NCBI RefSeq assembly: GCF_013386165.1
Contig: NZ_JACAOS010000018.1
Span: 347,382-411,381, forward strand
Length of the DNA stretch: 64,000 nt
Origin: Pseudomonas gingeri
GTDB taxonomy: Bacteria > Pseudomonadota > Gammaproteobacteria > Pseudomonadales > Pseudomonadaceae
Reading direction: 5' to 3'
Every line of letters starts with the position of its first letter. The first letter of the stretch is position 1. The position numbers and the translations under genes were made by a program. The notes beneath the pieces were generated by a model. That model was not told the origin of the DNA, did no database searches, and was given only the letters and a program-made list of their open reading frames with translations. This document shows, in pieces, positions 10,121 to 18,383 of the stretch.

Positions 10121-11116
10121 TTACCGTGCGACTTTGCCCAACACCCGCAGCCGGCTCACGCCACCGTCCGGGAACACGTTCAGGCGGATATGAGTGATAG
10201 GTCCCAGCGCCTTGATCTGTTCGGCAAAGCTGTGTTCCTGGTGCATTTCCAGCTTCTGGCTCGGCAGCAGTTCGCGCCAGAACAGGCTCTGGGTTTCGAT
10301 CTGGCTGTCGGTGCCGCCCTTGACGAAGGCACCCTGGATCGAGCAGCTGTCCGGGTAGTTGCCCTTGAAGTGCAGGGTGTCGACGATGATCTGCTCGATC
10401 TCGCCCGGATGACCGAGGGCGATGATCACCCAGTCATTGCCCGGGGTACGCCGACGCGCGGTTTCCCAACCGTCGCCCATGTTCACCCCACGGCCTGGGT
10501 TGAGAATGTTGCTCATGCGACCGAAATGCTCGTCGGAGCAGGCCAGGGCACGGCCGCCGTTGAGGGCCGAAGCCAGGTCGATCTGTTCGTTGTCGCCGAC
10601 TGCCGACCAGTCACGGAACGGAATGCCGTAGACCCGTAGGCGCGCCACGCCACCGTCCGGATAGATATTGAAACGCAGGTGGCTGAAGGCCTGGTCGTTG
10701 CTGATTTCGTGGTAGTGATGGCTGTTGCCTTGCAGCTCGACGGCGGACAGCACTTCGACCCACTGGGTGTTTTCGTCCGGTTCGCCCTGGCTCAGGAAAC
10801 AGGCTTCCAGGGACGCGGACGGCGGATAGTTGCCGGTGAAGAACGAAGTGTCGATGTCCACGCCCTTGATCGAGCCGGCCACGCCAAGGCGGATCACGGC
10901 GCTGTCGTAACCTTCGAAACGCTTGCGGCGCGACTCCCAGCCGTCCATCCATTTGCCGTTGTCATCGAACACGCCTTCTTTCCACACCGCAGGGGTTGGC
11001 TGGAACAGGCGGTTGGCGTCGGCGAACCAGTCATCGGTGACCGAAAGGATCTTGGTGCCCAGGCGGGCGTCGGCCAGGTTGACGAACTTCTCGAAAGGTA
11101 CGGCGTAAGCTTTCAT
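10121..11116 (-). CDS. alc: Allantoicase
   Basis: Hydrolyses allantoate to ureidoglycolate and urea. The 331-aa product shows the two internally homologous allantoicase jelly-roll repeats, one opening LGTKILSVTDDWFADANRL (residues about 18-36) and one opening ACSDEHFGRMSNILNPGR (about 192), each followed by a GW-E-RRR segment and ending with a FPDGG(V)(A/S)RLRV motif. Length fits bacterial Alc. It follows uraD by 60 bp in the puuE-uraD-alc-allA run. Confidence 0.95.
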   Translation of the reverse strand: MKAYAVPFEKFVNLADARLGTKILSVTDDWFADANRLFQPTPAVWKEGVFDDNGKWMDGWESRRKRFEGYDSAVIRLGVAGSIKGVDIDTSFFTGNYPPSASLEACFLSQGEPDENTQWVEVLSAVELQGNSHHYHEISNDQAFSHLRFNIYPDGGVARLRVYGIPFRDWSAVGDNEQIDLASALNGGRALACSDEHFGRMSNILNPGRGVNMGDGWETARRRTPGNDWVIIALGHPGEIEQIIVDTLHFKGNYPDSCSIQGAFVKGGTDSQIETQSLFWRELLPSQKLEMHQEHSFAEQIKALGPITHIRLNVFPDGGVSRLRVLGKVAR

Positions 11117-11176
11117 GCTTTTTGTCTGCCTTTTAATTAGTGGCTGGGGAGGCTTGCCGGGTTCAGGCGCGGCTCG

Positions 11177-11692
11177 CTAAAGGGTCAGTAAGCGGAACAG
11201 GGCGATCTTGTTGATCTCGGCCAGTGCGCATTGGAACTCGGTGTCTACCGGGTTGTGGATGCGCACTTCGAACGCGGCCAGGATCTGATGCCGGTTGCTG
11301 CCTTTTACCGCCATGATGAAGGGAAACTTGAACTTGGCTTTATAGGCGTCGTTCAGCTCGGTGAAGCGTTGGAACTCCTCGCTCGAGCATTGGTGAATAC
11401 CGGCGCCGGCTTGTTCGTTTGTGCTGGCTTCGGTGAGTTGGCCCTGGACGGCGGCTTTGCCGGCCAGGTCCGGGTGAGCGTTGACCAGTGCCAGCTGGCT
11501 GGCGTGATCGGCGCTCAACAGGATGTCGCTCATGCGCTGGTGCAGGGTCTCGATCTCGTCGACCCCGGCGTCCTGGCCCAGGTCGAAAGCCTTTTCGGCG
11601 ACCCAGGGCGAATGTTCGTAGATATCGGCGAAGGCCTGGATAAAGGCTTCTCGGCTCAAGGTCGACGGCTTGAGGGTCTGGAAAGCAGTCAT
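11177..11692 (-). CDS. uraD: OHCU decarboxylase
   Basis: Converts 2-oxo-4-hydroxy-4-carboxy-5-ureidoimidazoline to S-allantoin. The 171-aa protein contains the signature VNAHPDLAGKAA (about residues 68-79, with the catalytic His), the S-T-N-E-Q motif (about 90) and FKFPFIMAVKGSNRHQIL. Its ATG overlaps the puuE stop codon in an ATGA arrangement, indicating translational coupling. No fusion to UraH or PuuE is present; uraH is a separate divergent gene. Confidence 0.95.
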   Translation of the reverse strand: MTAFQTLKPSTLSREAFIQAFADIYEHSPWVAEKAFDLGQDAGVDEIETLHQRMSDILLSADHASQLALVNAHPDLAGKAAVQGQLTEASTNEQAGAGIHQCSSEEFQRFTELNDAYKAKFKFPFIMAVKGSNRHQILAAFEVRIHNPVDTEFQCALAEINKIALFRLLTL

Positions 11693-12615
11693 TTCGCGGC
11701 TCCCTGATACGGGTGGGTAGCGTGCCAGTGGCGGGCGATATCGACCCGGCGGCTGAACCAGACCTGTTCGTGGCCTTTGACGTATTCGATGAAGCGCTGA
11801 AGGGCGGCCAGGCGTGCCGGGCGACCGACCAGGCGGCAGTGCAAACCGATGGAGAGCATTTTCGGTGCCTCGGCGCCTTCAGCGTAGAGCACGTCGAAAG
11901 CATCCTTGAGGTACTGGTAGAAATCGTCGCCGGTGTTGAAACCCTGCACCTGGGTGAAGCGCATGTCATTGGTGTCGAGGGTGTAGGGGATCACCAGGTG
12001 CGGCTTGCCGTTGGGGGTGTTGGGTTCCCAGTAGGGCAGGTCGTCGTCGTAGGTGTCCGAGTCATAGAGGAAGCCGCCTTCCTCCATCACCAGCTTGCGG
12101 GTGTGCGGCCCGGTGCGCCCGGTGTACCAGCCCAGCGGACGTTCGCCGCTGATTTCGGTGAGGATGCGGATGGCTTCGAGCAGGTGTTCGCGTTCCTGGG
12201 CTTCGTCCATGTACTGATAGTCGATCCAGCGGTAGCCGTGGCTGCAGATCTCGTGGCCGTCCTCGACCATGGCGCGGATCACATCCGGGTGGCGCTGGGC
12301 GGCCATGGCCACGGCGAAGACGGTCAGGGGAATATCGAAGCGCTTGAACAGCTTGAGAACTCGCCATACGCCGGCGCGGCTACCGTATTCGTAGAGCGAC
12401 TCCATGCTCATGTTGCGCGCGCCCTGCAGGGGCTGTGCGGCGACCATCTCCGAGAGAAAGGCTTCGGATTCCGGGTCGCCATGGAGGATGTTGCGTTCGC
12501 CGCCTTCCTCGTAGTTGAGTACAAAGGACAAGGCAATGCGGGCGTTGCCCGGCCAGTGGGGGTGAGGCGGGTTGCTGCCGTAACCGATCAGGTCGCGTGG
12601 GTAGTCGGCGCTCAC
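11689..12615 (-). CDS. puuE: Cofactor-independent allantoinase PuuE
   Basis: Opens the allantoin ring to give allantoate. The 308-aa product belongs to the NodB-like polysaccharide deacetylase fold rather than the zinc amidohydrolase AllB family. Landmarks are MSADYPRDLIGYGSNPPHP at the start, EDGHEICSHGYRWIDYQ (about residues 118-134) and GWYTGRTGPHTRKL. The GTG start at 12615 has AGGAAG nine bases upstream. It leads puuE-uraD, with TTGTATACAA 79 bp upstream. Confidence 0.95.
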   Translation of the reverse strand: MSADYPRDLIGYGSNPPHPHWPGNARIALSFVLNYEEGGERNILHGDPESEAFLSEMVAAQPLQGARNMSMESLYEYGSRAGVWRVLKLFKRFDIPLTVFAVAMAAQRHPDVIRAMVEDGHEICSHGYRWIDYQYMDEAQEREHLLEAIRILTEISGERPLGWYTGRTGPHTRKLVMEEGGFLYDSDTYDDDLPYWEPNTPNGKPHLVIPYTLDTNDMRFTQVQGFNTGDDFYQYLKDAFDVLYAEGAEAPKMLSIGLHCRLVGRPARLAALQRFIEYVKGHEQVWFSRRVDIARHWHATHPYQGAAK

Positions 12616-12693
12616 TGCAGTCTTCCTTCTTGTTCGTGGTGACGGTTGCGTGGTGCCCCGTCAGAACCGGGTGGCGTCACGGCGATGGAGTGA

Positions 12694-12703
12694 TTGTATA
12701 CAA
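12694..12703. promoter_or_regulatory. TTGTATACAA operator upstream of puuE
   Basis: Perfect copy of the palindrome found in front of gcl and the second NCS2 permease, 79 bp upstream of the puuE start. Confidence 0.7.
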
Positions 12704-12900
12704 CTTTATATTCATTTTGTAAGCCCGTTTTTTTGCATTTCTTTCCGTCGGACGATTACCCGCTTCCCGGATGGAAACCCTGCAAGAAACCTGCCTTGTC
12801 GGTCAGTTAATGTCTTGCGGGCCTTCTGCTGGCAGGCGATTGCGCTGCCTTCGCGGTCGGCTGGCATGGGCCAGGGGTGCTGGAAAAAAGCTTGAATTTA

Positions 12901-12910
12901 TTGTGTACAA
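12901..12910. promoter_or_regulatory. TTGTGTACAA operator-like site upstream of uraH
   Basis: One-mismatch copy of TTGTATACAA, 138 bp upstream of the uraH start and followed by TATTTTGTAAAA. Likely a weaker site of the same regulator. Confidence 0.5.
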
Positions 12911-13047
12911 TATTTTGTAAAAGTGTCTTAATAATTTCCGAGCCACGCCGCTTCGTGCTTTGCCAGGGGGCGGTTTCTCCTTTATTCACTGACTCCGGGA
13001 GGCGTGAGGCCTGATCTGCCTGAAGGGTGGAGCGGCCCACAGAATCA

Positions 13048-13401
13048 ATGGGACGTTTGACTACACATGTTTTGGATGCCGCACATGGCTGCCCCGGCAG
13101 TTCGATCAAGGTCGAGCTGTATCGGGTCGAAGGTGCACAGCTGGAGCTGGTCGCCAGCGCCCTGACCAACAGTGACGGGCGTTGCGATGCGCCGCTGCTG
13201 CAAGGTGCCGATTACCGCTCCGGGGTCTATCAGTTGCAGTTCCATGCCGGCGACTACTATCGCGCTCGCGGTGTGGCGCTGCCTGAGCCGGCCTTTCTTG
13301 ACGTGGTGGTGCTGCGTTTTGGCATCAGTGCCGAGCAGGAGCACTACCACGTGCCGTTGCTGATTTCGCCCTACAGCTATTCGACCTACCGAGGCAGCTA
13401 G
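13048..13401 (+). CDS. uraH: 5-hydroxyisourate hydrolase
   Basis: Transthyretin-related enzyme that hydrolyses the unstable PuuD product 5-hydroxyisourate to OHCU. The 117-aa protein begins MGRLTTHVLDAAHGCPG, containing the family's N-terminal catalytic His, and ends with the diagnostic STYRGS. The ATG at 13048 gives the normal family length; an in-frame start at 13027 adds non-conserved residues. It is divergent from puuE, sharing the intervening control region. Confidence 0.95.
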   Translation: MGRLTTHVLDAAHGCPGSSIKVELYRVEGAQLELVASALTNSDGRCDAPLLQGADYRSGVYQLQFHAGDYYRARGVALPEPAFLDVVVLRFGISAEQEHYHVPLLISPYSYSTYRGS

Positions 13402-13441
13402 ATTCCCCAAGCATCTGCGCAAAAGCTTCCTTGGTTACTTT

Positions 13442-13466
13442 GCCCGCGTTCACTGCGGGCTTTTTT
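13442..13466 (+). terminator. Rho-independent terminator of uraH
   Basis: GCCCGC stem, loop GTTCACT, GCGGGC, followed by six T residues; 40 bp after the uraH stop. Confidence 0.85.
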
Positions 13467-13513
13467 ATGTCCGGGGGAAAAGCCGGGGAAGCGTGGTTGT
13501 CCGGGAGGGCGCT

Positions 13514-13533
13514 ATCGCGAGCAAGCTCGCGAT
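13514..13533. repeat. Single REP sequence
   Basis: ATCGCGAGCAAGCTCGCGAT palindrome (9-bp arms) between convergent uraH and the lysE-family gene. Confidence 0.6.
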
Positions 13534-13557
13534 GAGGCCCTTACCGGCACCTCAACC

Positions 13558-14184
13558 CTAACGGCTCAACAACGATGCCGCGCCTGCCCCACTGAATAGC
13601 CCGGCACTGATCCGGTTGAACCAGCTCTGCCCCTTGCCGCTGCGCAAATAACCCGCCGCGCCATGGGCGCCGAGGCCGTAGGCCAGCTTGCACAACAGGT
13701 CCAGCACGGTCCAGGTGGCGATCATCACCAGCAACTGGCCGAGAAACCCGTGGTCGGCCTTGAGAAACTGCGGCAGGAAGGCGGCGAAGAACAGGATGTC
13801 CTTCGGGTTGCTCGCGCCGAGTACGAAGGCGCGCCCAAACAGGGCACGAAAGCGCGGAACCGGTGCGGTTTCGGGCACATTCGCCGCCCGTGCCGGTTGC
13901 CGCGATTGCTGCCAGCTCTGCCAGGCGAGGTAGAACAGGTACAGCGCGCCGACAACCTTCAGCGCGCTGAACAATTGTTCCGAGGCCAGCAGCAATGCGC
14001 CGAGTCCCAGGGCCGAGGCACTCAACAAACAGATCGAGGCACTGACCCCGCCGAGAAAGGCCGGGTAGGAGCGGCGCAATCCATAATTCAGACTGTTGCT
14101 GATCATCAGTAGCGACAGCGGCCCGGGGATCAGGATCACCACCAGGGCGGCGCCACTGAACAACAACCAGGTTTCCAGGCTCAT
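13558..14184 (-). CDS. LysE/RhtB-family exporter
   Basis: Inner-membrane amino-acid-type exporter of 208 aa with about six membrane helices. The start METWLLF-like opening followed by IPGPLSLLMISNSLNYG (about residues 19-35) and LGGVSASI is the LysE/RhtB signature, and GASNPKDILFFAAFLPQF is the second family motif. Substrate unknown. It lies between uraH and the second purine permease, without a sign of belonging functionally to purine breakdown. Confidence 0.85.
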   Translation of the reverse strand: MSLETWLLFSGAALVVILIPGPLSLLMISNSLNYGLRRSYPAFLGGVSASICLLSASALGLGALLLASEQLFSALKVVGALYLFYLAWQSWQQSRQPARAANVPETAPVPRFRALFGRAFVLGASNPKDILFFAAFLPQFLKADHGFLGQLLVMIATWTVLDLLCKLAYGLGAHGAAGYLRSGKGQSWFNRISAGLFSGAGAASLLSR

Positions 14185-14200
14185 CAGACTTCTCCCTTAG

Positions 14201-14226
14201 TACAAAAGCCCCATCGAGATGGGGCT
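14201..14226 (-). terminator. Rho-independent terminator of the NCS2 permease gene
   Basis: AGCCCCAT / ATGGGGCT stem at 14207-14226 with a TTTTGTA tail when read on the minus strand, 22 bp after the permease stop. Confidence 0.8.
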
Positions 14227-14248
14227 GGTGAGTAGCGCTCAAGTTCGC

Positions 14249-15598
14249 TTACAGGAAGATGAACTTGGCGATAAAAATGACGCACAGCACCCACAGGCTG
14301 ACGGAAATATCCTTGAACTTGCCGGTCCCCGCCTTCAACGCCACATAGGTGATAAAACCCAGGGCGATGCCGTCGGCGACCGAGAAAGTCAGCGGCATCA
14401 TGATCGCGGTGACGATGGCCGGAATGCTGTCCGTGGCATCGTCCCACTCGATATGCGCCATGCCGCTCATCATCAGCATCGCCACGTAAATCAAGGCGCC
14501 GGCGGTCGCGTACGCAGGGATCATGCCAGCCAGCGGGGCGAAGAACATGGCCGCGACAAACAGTATGCCTACAGTAACAGCGGTCAGACCAGTCCGACCA
14601 CCTGCAGCGACACCCGCGGCGCTTTCCACGTAGCTGGTGACCGGCGGAACACCGACCACCGCACCGAATACGCTGGAGACGCTATCGGCCTTCATCGCCC
14701 GGGACAGGTTCTCGATGCGGCCTTCGGCGTTCACCAGGCCGGCGCGCTGGGCGACGCCCATCAGGGTGCCGGCGGTGTCGAACATATGCACGAAGAGGAA
14801 GGCCAGGACCACGCTGATCATGCTGATGTTGAACACCCCCTTCAGGTCCATGGCCATCCAGGTCGGGGCCAGGCTCGGCGGGGCGGAGAAGATGCCGTGG
14901 TATTCCACCAGGCCCAGGCCCCAACCGGCGAGGGTCACGGTGATGATGCTGATAAGGATGGCGCCGAATACCCGGTGGTAGCTGAGGATGGCGATCATCA
15001 GGAAGCAGATCGCGGCCAGCAATGGACCAGGCTCATGCAGGGCGCCGAGCTTGATCAGGGTGGCGGGGCTGGCGACGACGATTCCGGCGGTTTTCAGGCC
15101 GATCACCCCTAGAAACAGCCCGACCCCGGCGCCCATCGCATGGCGCAGGCTTACGGGAATGCTGTTGAGCAGCCATTCACGGATCCGTGACAGGGTCAGG
15201 GCCATGAACAGCACGCCGGAGATAAACACCGCGCCGAGGGCGGTTTCCCAGTGGTAACCCATGGTGCCGACCACGGTATAGGTGAAGAAGGCGTTCAGGC
15301 CCATGCCCGGTGCCAGGCCCACCGGCCAGTTGGCGTACAGGCCCATCAACAGGCAGCCGAGGGCGGCGGCGATGCAGGTGGCGACAAAGGCCGCGCCGTG
15401 ATCGATGCCGGCGTCGGCCATGATGTTCGGGTTGACGAAGATGATGTAGGCCATGGTGATGAAGGTGGTCACCCCGGCGATCAGTTCGGTTTTCACCGTG
15501 GTGCCATGCAGCCTGAGTTTGAACAGGCGTTCCAGCAGGCCGGAACTTGACGGTGGCGACAGGTCCAGCAGGGGGGCTTCGGATTTGCGGCTTTCCAC
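14249..15598 (-). CDS. NCS2-family adenine/guanine/hypoxanthine permease (AzgA-like)
   Basis: Inner-membrane purine-base importer, 449 aa, about 12-14 helices. It belongs to the AzgA/PbuG/AdeQ branch: FKLRLHGTTVKTELIAGVTTFITMAYIIFVNP near the N-terminus (about residues 26-57), then ANWPVGLAPGMGLNAFF and GVPPVTSYVESAAGVAAGGRTGLTA (landmark TSYVESAAG). The GTG at 15598 has GAGGAG upstream. TTGTATACAA sits 129 bp upstream, linking it to gcl and puuE. The exact base transported cannot be read from sequence. Confidence 0.9.
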   Translation of the reverse strand: MESRKSEAPLLDLSPPSSSGLLERLFKLRLHGTTVKTELIAGVTTFITMAYIIFVNPNIMADAGIDHGAAFVATCIAAALGCLLMGLYANWPVGLAPGMGLNAFFTYTVVGTMGYHWETALGAVFISGVLFMALTLSRIREWLLNSIPVSLRHAMGAGVGLFLGVIGLKTAGIVVASPATLIKLGALHEPGPLLAAICFLMIAILSYHRVFGAILISIITVTLAGWGLGLVEYHGIFSAPPSLAPTWMAMDLKGVFNISMISVVLAFLFVHMFDTAGTLMGVAQRAGLVNAEGRIENLSRAMKADSVSSVFGAVVGVPPVTSYVESAAGVAAGGRTGLTAVTVGILFVAAMFFAPLAGMIPAYATAGALIYVAMLMMSGMAHIEWDDATDSIPAIVTAIMMPLTFSVADGIALGFITYVALKAGTGKFKDISVSLWVLCVIFIAKFIFL

Positions 15599-15726
15599 AG
15601 CGAGTACTCCTCAAGAGTTTTATTGTTATTTCCAGAGCCGGACGCAGGGGGCGGGCAGCGGCTCTTTGAGGCAGCACGGGTTTGTTGACCATAAAGTCAG
15701 GAACTCGCACGAAACGAATTATGCTT

Positions 15727-15736
15727 TTGTATACAA
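15727..15736. promoter_or_regulatory. TTGTATACAA operator upstream of the NCS2 permease
   Basis: Perfect copy, extendable to TTTGTATACAAA (15726-15737), 129 bp upstream of the permease start in an AT-rich patch. Confidence 0.7.
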
Positions 15737-15791
15737 ATAAAGCAAATAATGTTTTTTTATTTGTGTTCGATGTTTTGGGAGTGCGCACTAT

Positions 15792-15924
15792 TGTGGCGAG
15801 CGGGCTTGCCCGCGTTGGGGTGCGAAGCGGCCCTCAAACCGGTACTCGCGGTGTATCTGGCAGATCGCGACGGCAGGTTTTACGACTGCTGCGCAGCCGA
15901 GCGCGGGCAAGCCCGCTCGCCACA
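15792..15924. repeat. 133-bp REP doublet, second copy
   Basis: Same length, inverted ends and internal GCGAAGC and GACTGCTGCGCAG elements as the unit at 7902-8034, with scattered substitutions. Confidence 0.8.
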
Positions 15925-15955
15925 GGTGGTGGTGTTCAAGGGGCGGGAGGGGGTG

Positions 15956-16396
15956 TCAGGTGGGGCGGTTTTCTCCCAGCGCCAGGTTCACCGCCAGCCA
16001 GCCTTCGACGGCGGCTTCTCCAGCCTGGGCAAAGGCCTTCTGCAACAATTTGACCTGCTCACGGCGCAACGACCCCTCCAACTGTTCACCCTCCGCCGTC
16101 AGGCGCAGCAGGCGCTTGCGCTTGTCGGTCGCGGACGCAAGGCTGCTCACCAGATCCATTTCGCTCAACTGGCGCAACGGCATGTTCAACGCCTGCTTGC
16201 TGACGCCGAGCAAGGCCAGCAACTCCTTGACGCTCACGTCCGGATAACGGGCGATAAAAAACACGATGCGCTGGTGCACCCGGCTCAAGCCCCGACGCTC
16301 GAGCATTTCGTCGGCCTTGGCGGTGAACGCCTGGTAACCGAAGAAGAAGGCTTGCATGGCGTCTTGCTGGGCATTCGAATTTTTAAGGTCAAGCAT
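15956..16396 (-). CDS. MarR-family transcriptional regulator
   Basis: Winged-helix regulator of 146 aa. The HTH is visible in VSVKELLALLGVSKQALNMPLRQL (about residues 49-72) and the wing in SSLASATDKRKRLLRLTAEG. The start MLDLKNSNAQQDAMQAFFFG at 16396 is chosen because upstream frame contains the paired operator repeats. It is divergent from a PLP aminotransferase, and two GTCAA-N5-TTGAC sites lie at and before its start, so it probably represses itself and its neighbour. Ligand unknown. Confidence 0.85.
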   Translation of the reverse strand: MLDLKNSNAQQDAMQAFFFGYQAFTAKADEMLERRGLSRVHQRIVFFIARYPDVSVKELLALLGVSKQALNMPLRQLSEMDLVSSLASATDKRKRLLRLTAEGEQLEGSLRREQVKLLQKAFAQAGEAAVEGWLAVNLALGENRPT

Positions 16397-16407
16397 ATTG
16401 ACGTATT
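16387..16407. promoter_or_regulatory. Inverted-repeat operator 1 of the MarR/aminotransferase region
   Basis: GTCAA-GCATA-TTGAC followed by GTATT; overlaps the marR start codon. Forms a 21-bp direct repeat with the site at 16429 (two mismatches). Confidence 0.65.
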
Positions 16408-16428
16408 GGCTCGCGGCGGCGTAATTTC

Positions 16429-16449
16429 GGTCAAGCAGTTTGACGTATT
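16429..16449. promoter_or_regulatory. Inverted-repeat operator 2 of the MarR/aminotransferase region
   Basis: GTCAA-GCAGT-TTGAC followed by GTATT, 42 bp (four helical turns) from site 1 and 29 bp before the aminotransferase start. Confidence 0.65.
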
Positions 16450-16477
16450 TTTCGCCCACTTGGATAGCGGTGACCCC

Positions 16478-17644
16478 ATGGCCTTCTCCGAACGTGTTAC
16501 GCGCCTCAAAAGCTCCCTGATTCGTGAAATCCTTGCTGCCGCCCAGCGTCCCGAGGTGATGTCGTTCGCCGGCGGGCTGCCGGCCGAAGCGATGCTGCCG
16601 GTATTGGCGTGGGAGGGGATGCCGGTCGCCATGGGACAATACGGCATGAGTGAGGGCGAGCCGGCCTTACGTGAAGCACTGGCCGCCGAGGCGCGGACGC
16701 GAGGGATCGACTGCCAGGCCAGCCAGGTACTGGTGGTCAGCGGCTCGCAGCAGGCCCTGGATCTGGCGGCCAAGCTGTATATCGACCAGGGCAGCGAAAT
16801 CCTCCTCGAAGCTCCGACCTATCTGGCGGCCTTGCAGATTTTCCAGCTATTCGGTGCTGATTGCCTGAGCATTCCCCAGGAACATGACGGGCCTGATCTT
16901 CTGCAGTTGCGTGCCCGTCTGGAAAAACACAGCCCGGCTTTTATCTACCTGATCCCGACCTTCCAGAACCCGTCCGCGGTTTGCTACAGCGAAGCCAAGC
17001 GCGCCGCCGTGGCGGCATTGCTTGATGAGTTCGGGGTGACCTTGATCGAAGACGAACCCTATCGCGAGCTCAGTTACGATGGCGTTGACGCGGTACCGAT
17101 TGCCGGCCGTTTGCGGCGTGCCAGCTGGATCTACAGCGGCACGGTGTCCAAGACCCTGGCCCCCGGCTTGCGGGTCGGCTACCTGATTGCCAGCCCGGAT
17201 CTGTTCCCCCATCTGCTCAAGCTCAAGCAATCGGCGGACCTGCACACCAACCGCATCGGCCAATGGCAGGCGTTGCAGTGGATCGGTACGGAAAAATATC
17301 GCCAGCACCTGGGGCAACTCCGGGACTTTTACCGAGTCCGACGGGATGCTTTTCAACAGGCATTGGCGCGGCACTTCGGCGACCTGGCCGATTGGCAGGT
17401 GCCCCAGGGCGGGCTGTTCTTCTGGTTGACCCTCAAGCAACCGCTGGACACCCGGACCTTGCTCGCCGAGGCGTTGAGCCAGGATGTGGCGTTTATGCCC
17501 GGCGAACCTTTTTTTGCCGAACCGGAGTGTAATCCGGGTAATCTTCGCCTTAATTTCAGTCATATCGCACCGGAGCGCCTGGACGAAGGTCTCAAGCGCC
17601 TGGCTGCTGTCATCCGTCACGCACAGGTCGCACAAGCGGCTTAA
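16478..17644 (+). CDS. PLP-dependent aminotransferase (class I fold, 2-aminoadipate type)
   Basis: Cytoplasmic aminotransferase of 388 aa related to the catalytic part of MocR/LysN-type enzymes (2-aminoadipate or branched/aromatic substrates). Landmarks are MSFAGGLPAEAM (about residues 28-39), VVSGSQQALDL, YLIPTFQNPS (about 159-168), EDEPYRELSYDG and the PLP-lysine region SGTVSKTLAPGLRVGYL (about 223-239). The start at ATG 16478 opens MAFSERVTRLKSSLIREIL. It is followed 10 bp later by a glutathione transferase gene, probably one operon under the divergent MarR. Substrate unknown. Confidence 0.85.
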   Translation: MAFSERVTRLKSSLIREILAAAQRPEVMSFAGGLPAEAMLPVLAWEGMPVAMGQYGMSEGEPALREALAAEARTRGIDCQASQVLVVSGSQQALDLAAKLYIDQGSEILLEAPTYLAALQIFQLFGADCLSIPQEHDGPDLLQLRARLEKHSPAFIYLIPTFQNPSAVCYSEAKRAAVAALLDEFGVTLIEDEPYRELSYDGVDAVPIAGRLRRASWIYSGTVSKTLAPGLRVGYLIASPDLFPHLLKLKQSADLHTNRIGQWQALQWIGTEKYRQHLGQLRDFYRVRRDAFQQALARHFGDLADWQVPQGGLFFWLTLKQPLDTRTLLAEALSQDVAFMPGEPFFAEPECNPGNLRLNFSHIAPERLDEGLKRLAAVIRHAQVAQAA

Positions 17645-17654
17645 GGGGAGGGCC

Positions 17655-18257
17655 ATGTACAAGGTTTATGGCGATTACCAGTCGGGCAATTGCTACAAGA
17701 TCAAGCTGATGTTGCACCTGCTGGGGCAGGAGTATCGCTGGCACCCGGTGGACATCCTCAAAGGTGATACCGAGACCCCGGAATTCCTGGCGAAGAACCC
17801 CAACGGCAAGGTGCCGGTACTGGAACTGGAAGACGGCACCTGCCTGTGGGAGTCCAATGCGATTCTCAACTTCCTGGCCGACGGCAGCGAATTCCTGCCC
17901 ACCGAGCCGCGTTTGCGCACCCAGGTGCTGCAATGGCAGTTCTTCGAGCAATACAGCCATGAACCCTATATCGCGGTGGCGCGGTTTATCGAGTTCTACC
18001 TGGGCTTGCCGGAGGAGCGTCGCGAGGAATACCTCAAGCTGCAGAAGCGCGGGCACAAGGCGTTGAAGGTGATGGAGAAGCAGCTTCAGCAAACCCCGTA
18101 CCTGGTGGGCGAGCATTATTCGATCGCCGACATCGCGTTGTATGCCTACACCCATGTCGCCCATGAGGGTGGCTTCGACCTGAGCGTCTACCCGGGTATC
18201 CAGGCCTGGTTGCAGCGGGTGGCCAGCCATCCGAAGCATGTCGGTATGCTCGATTGA
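17655..18257 (+). CDS. Glutathione S-transferase
   Basis: Cytosolic GST of 200 aa. The N-terminal thioredoxin-fold domain contains SGNCYKIKLMLHLLG (about residues 10-24), the cis-proline NPNGKVPVLELEDG (about 53-66) and WESNAIL for glutathione contact; the C-terminal helical domain contains VGEHYSIADIALYAYTHVA. It starts 10 bp after the aminotransferase stop and ends at a strong terminator. A detoxification role is inferred from family. Confidence 0.9.
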   Translation: MYKVYGDYQSGNCYKIKLMLHLLGQEYRWHPVDILKGDTETPEFLAKNPNGKVPVLELEDGTCLWESNAILNFLADGSEFLPTEPRLRTQVLQWQFFEQYSHEPYIAVARFIEFYLGLPEERREEYLKLQKRGHKALKVMEKQLQQTPYLVGEHYSIADIALYAYTHVAHEGGFDLSVYPGIQAWLQRVASHPKHVGMLD

Positions 18258-18278
18258 TCAGCAAACCGGCAAAGACTT

Positions 18279-18306
18279 AAACCGGCCTCAGGGCCGGTTT
18301 ATTTTT
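18279..18306 (+). terminator. Rho-independent terminator after the GST gene
   Basis: AAACCGGCC / GGCCGGTTT stem followed by ATTTTTG. Confidence 0.85.
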
Positions 18307-18383
18307 GTCTGTGCGAGTACTTCTGGCGCTGCTGGGGTCCTATCGGAAACTGGCTTTCTTATCCACTGAACGGGGTTTCGTCG

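Larger units (their letters stand above)
12616..13047. promoter_or_regulatory. Divergent control region between puuE and uraH
   Basis: 432 bp with no supported gene. AT-rich islands around 12690-12740 and 12895-12935 stand out from the GC-rich surroundings and carry TTGTATACAA and TTGTGTACAA, so both divergent promoters probably lie here. Confidence 0.6.
15599..15955. other. Intergenic region upstream of the NCS2 permease
   Basis: 357 bp without a gene. It holds an AT-rich stretch with TTGTATACAA (15727-15736) and a 133-bp REP doublet (15792-15924). Confidence 0.7.
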
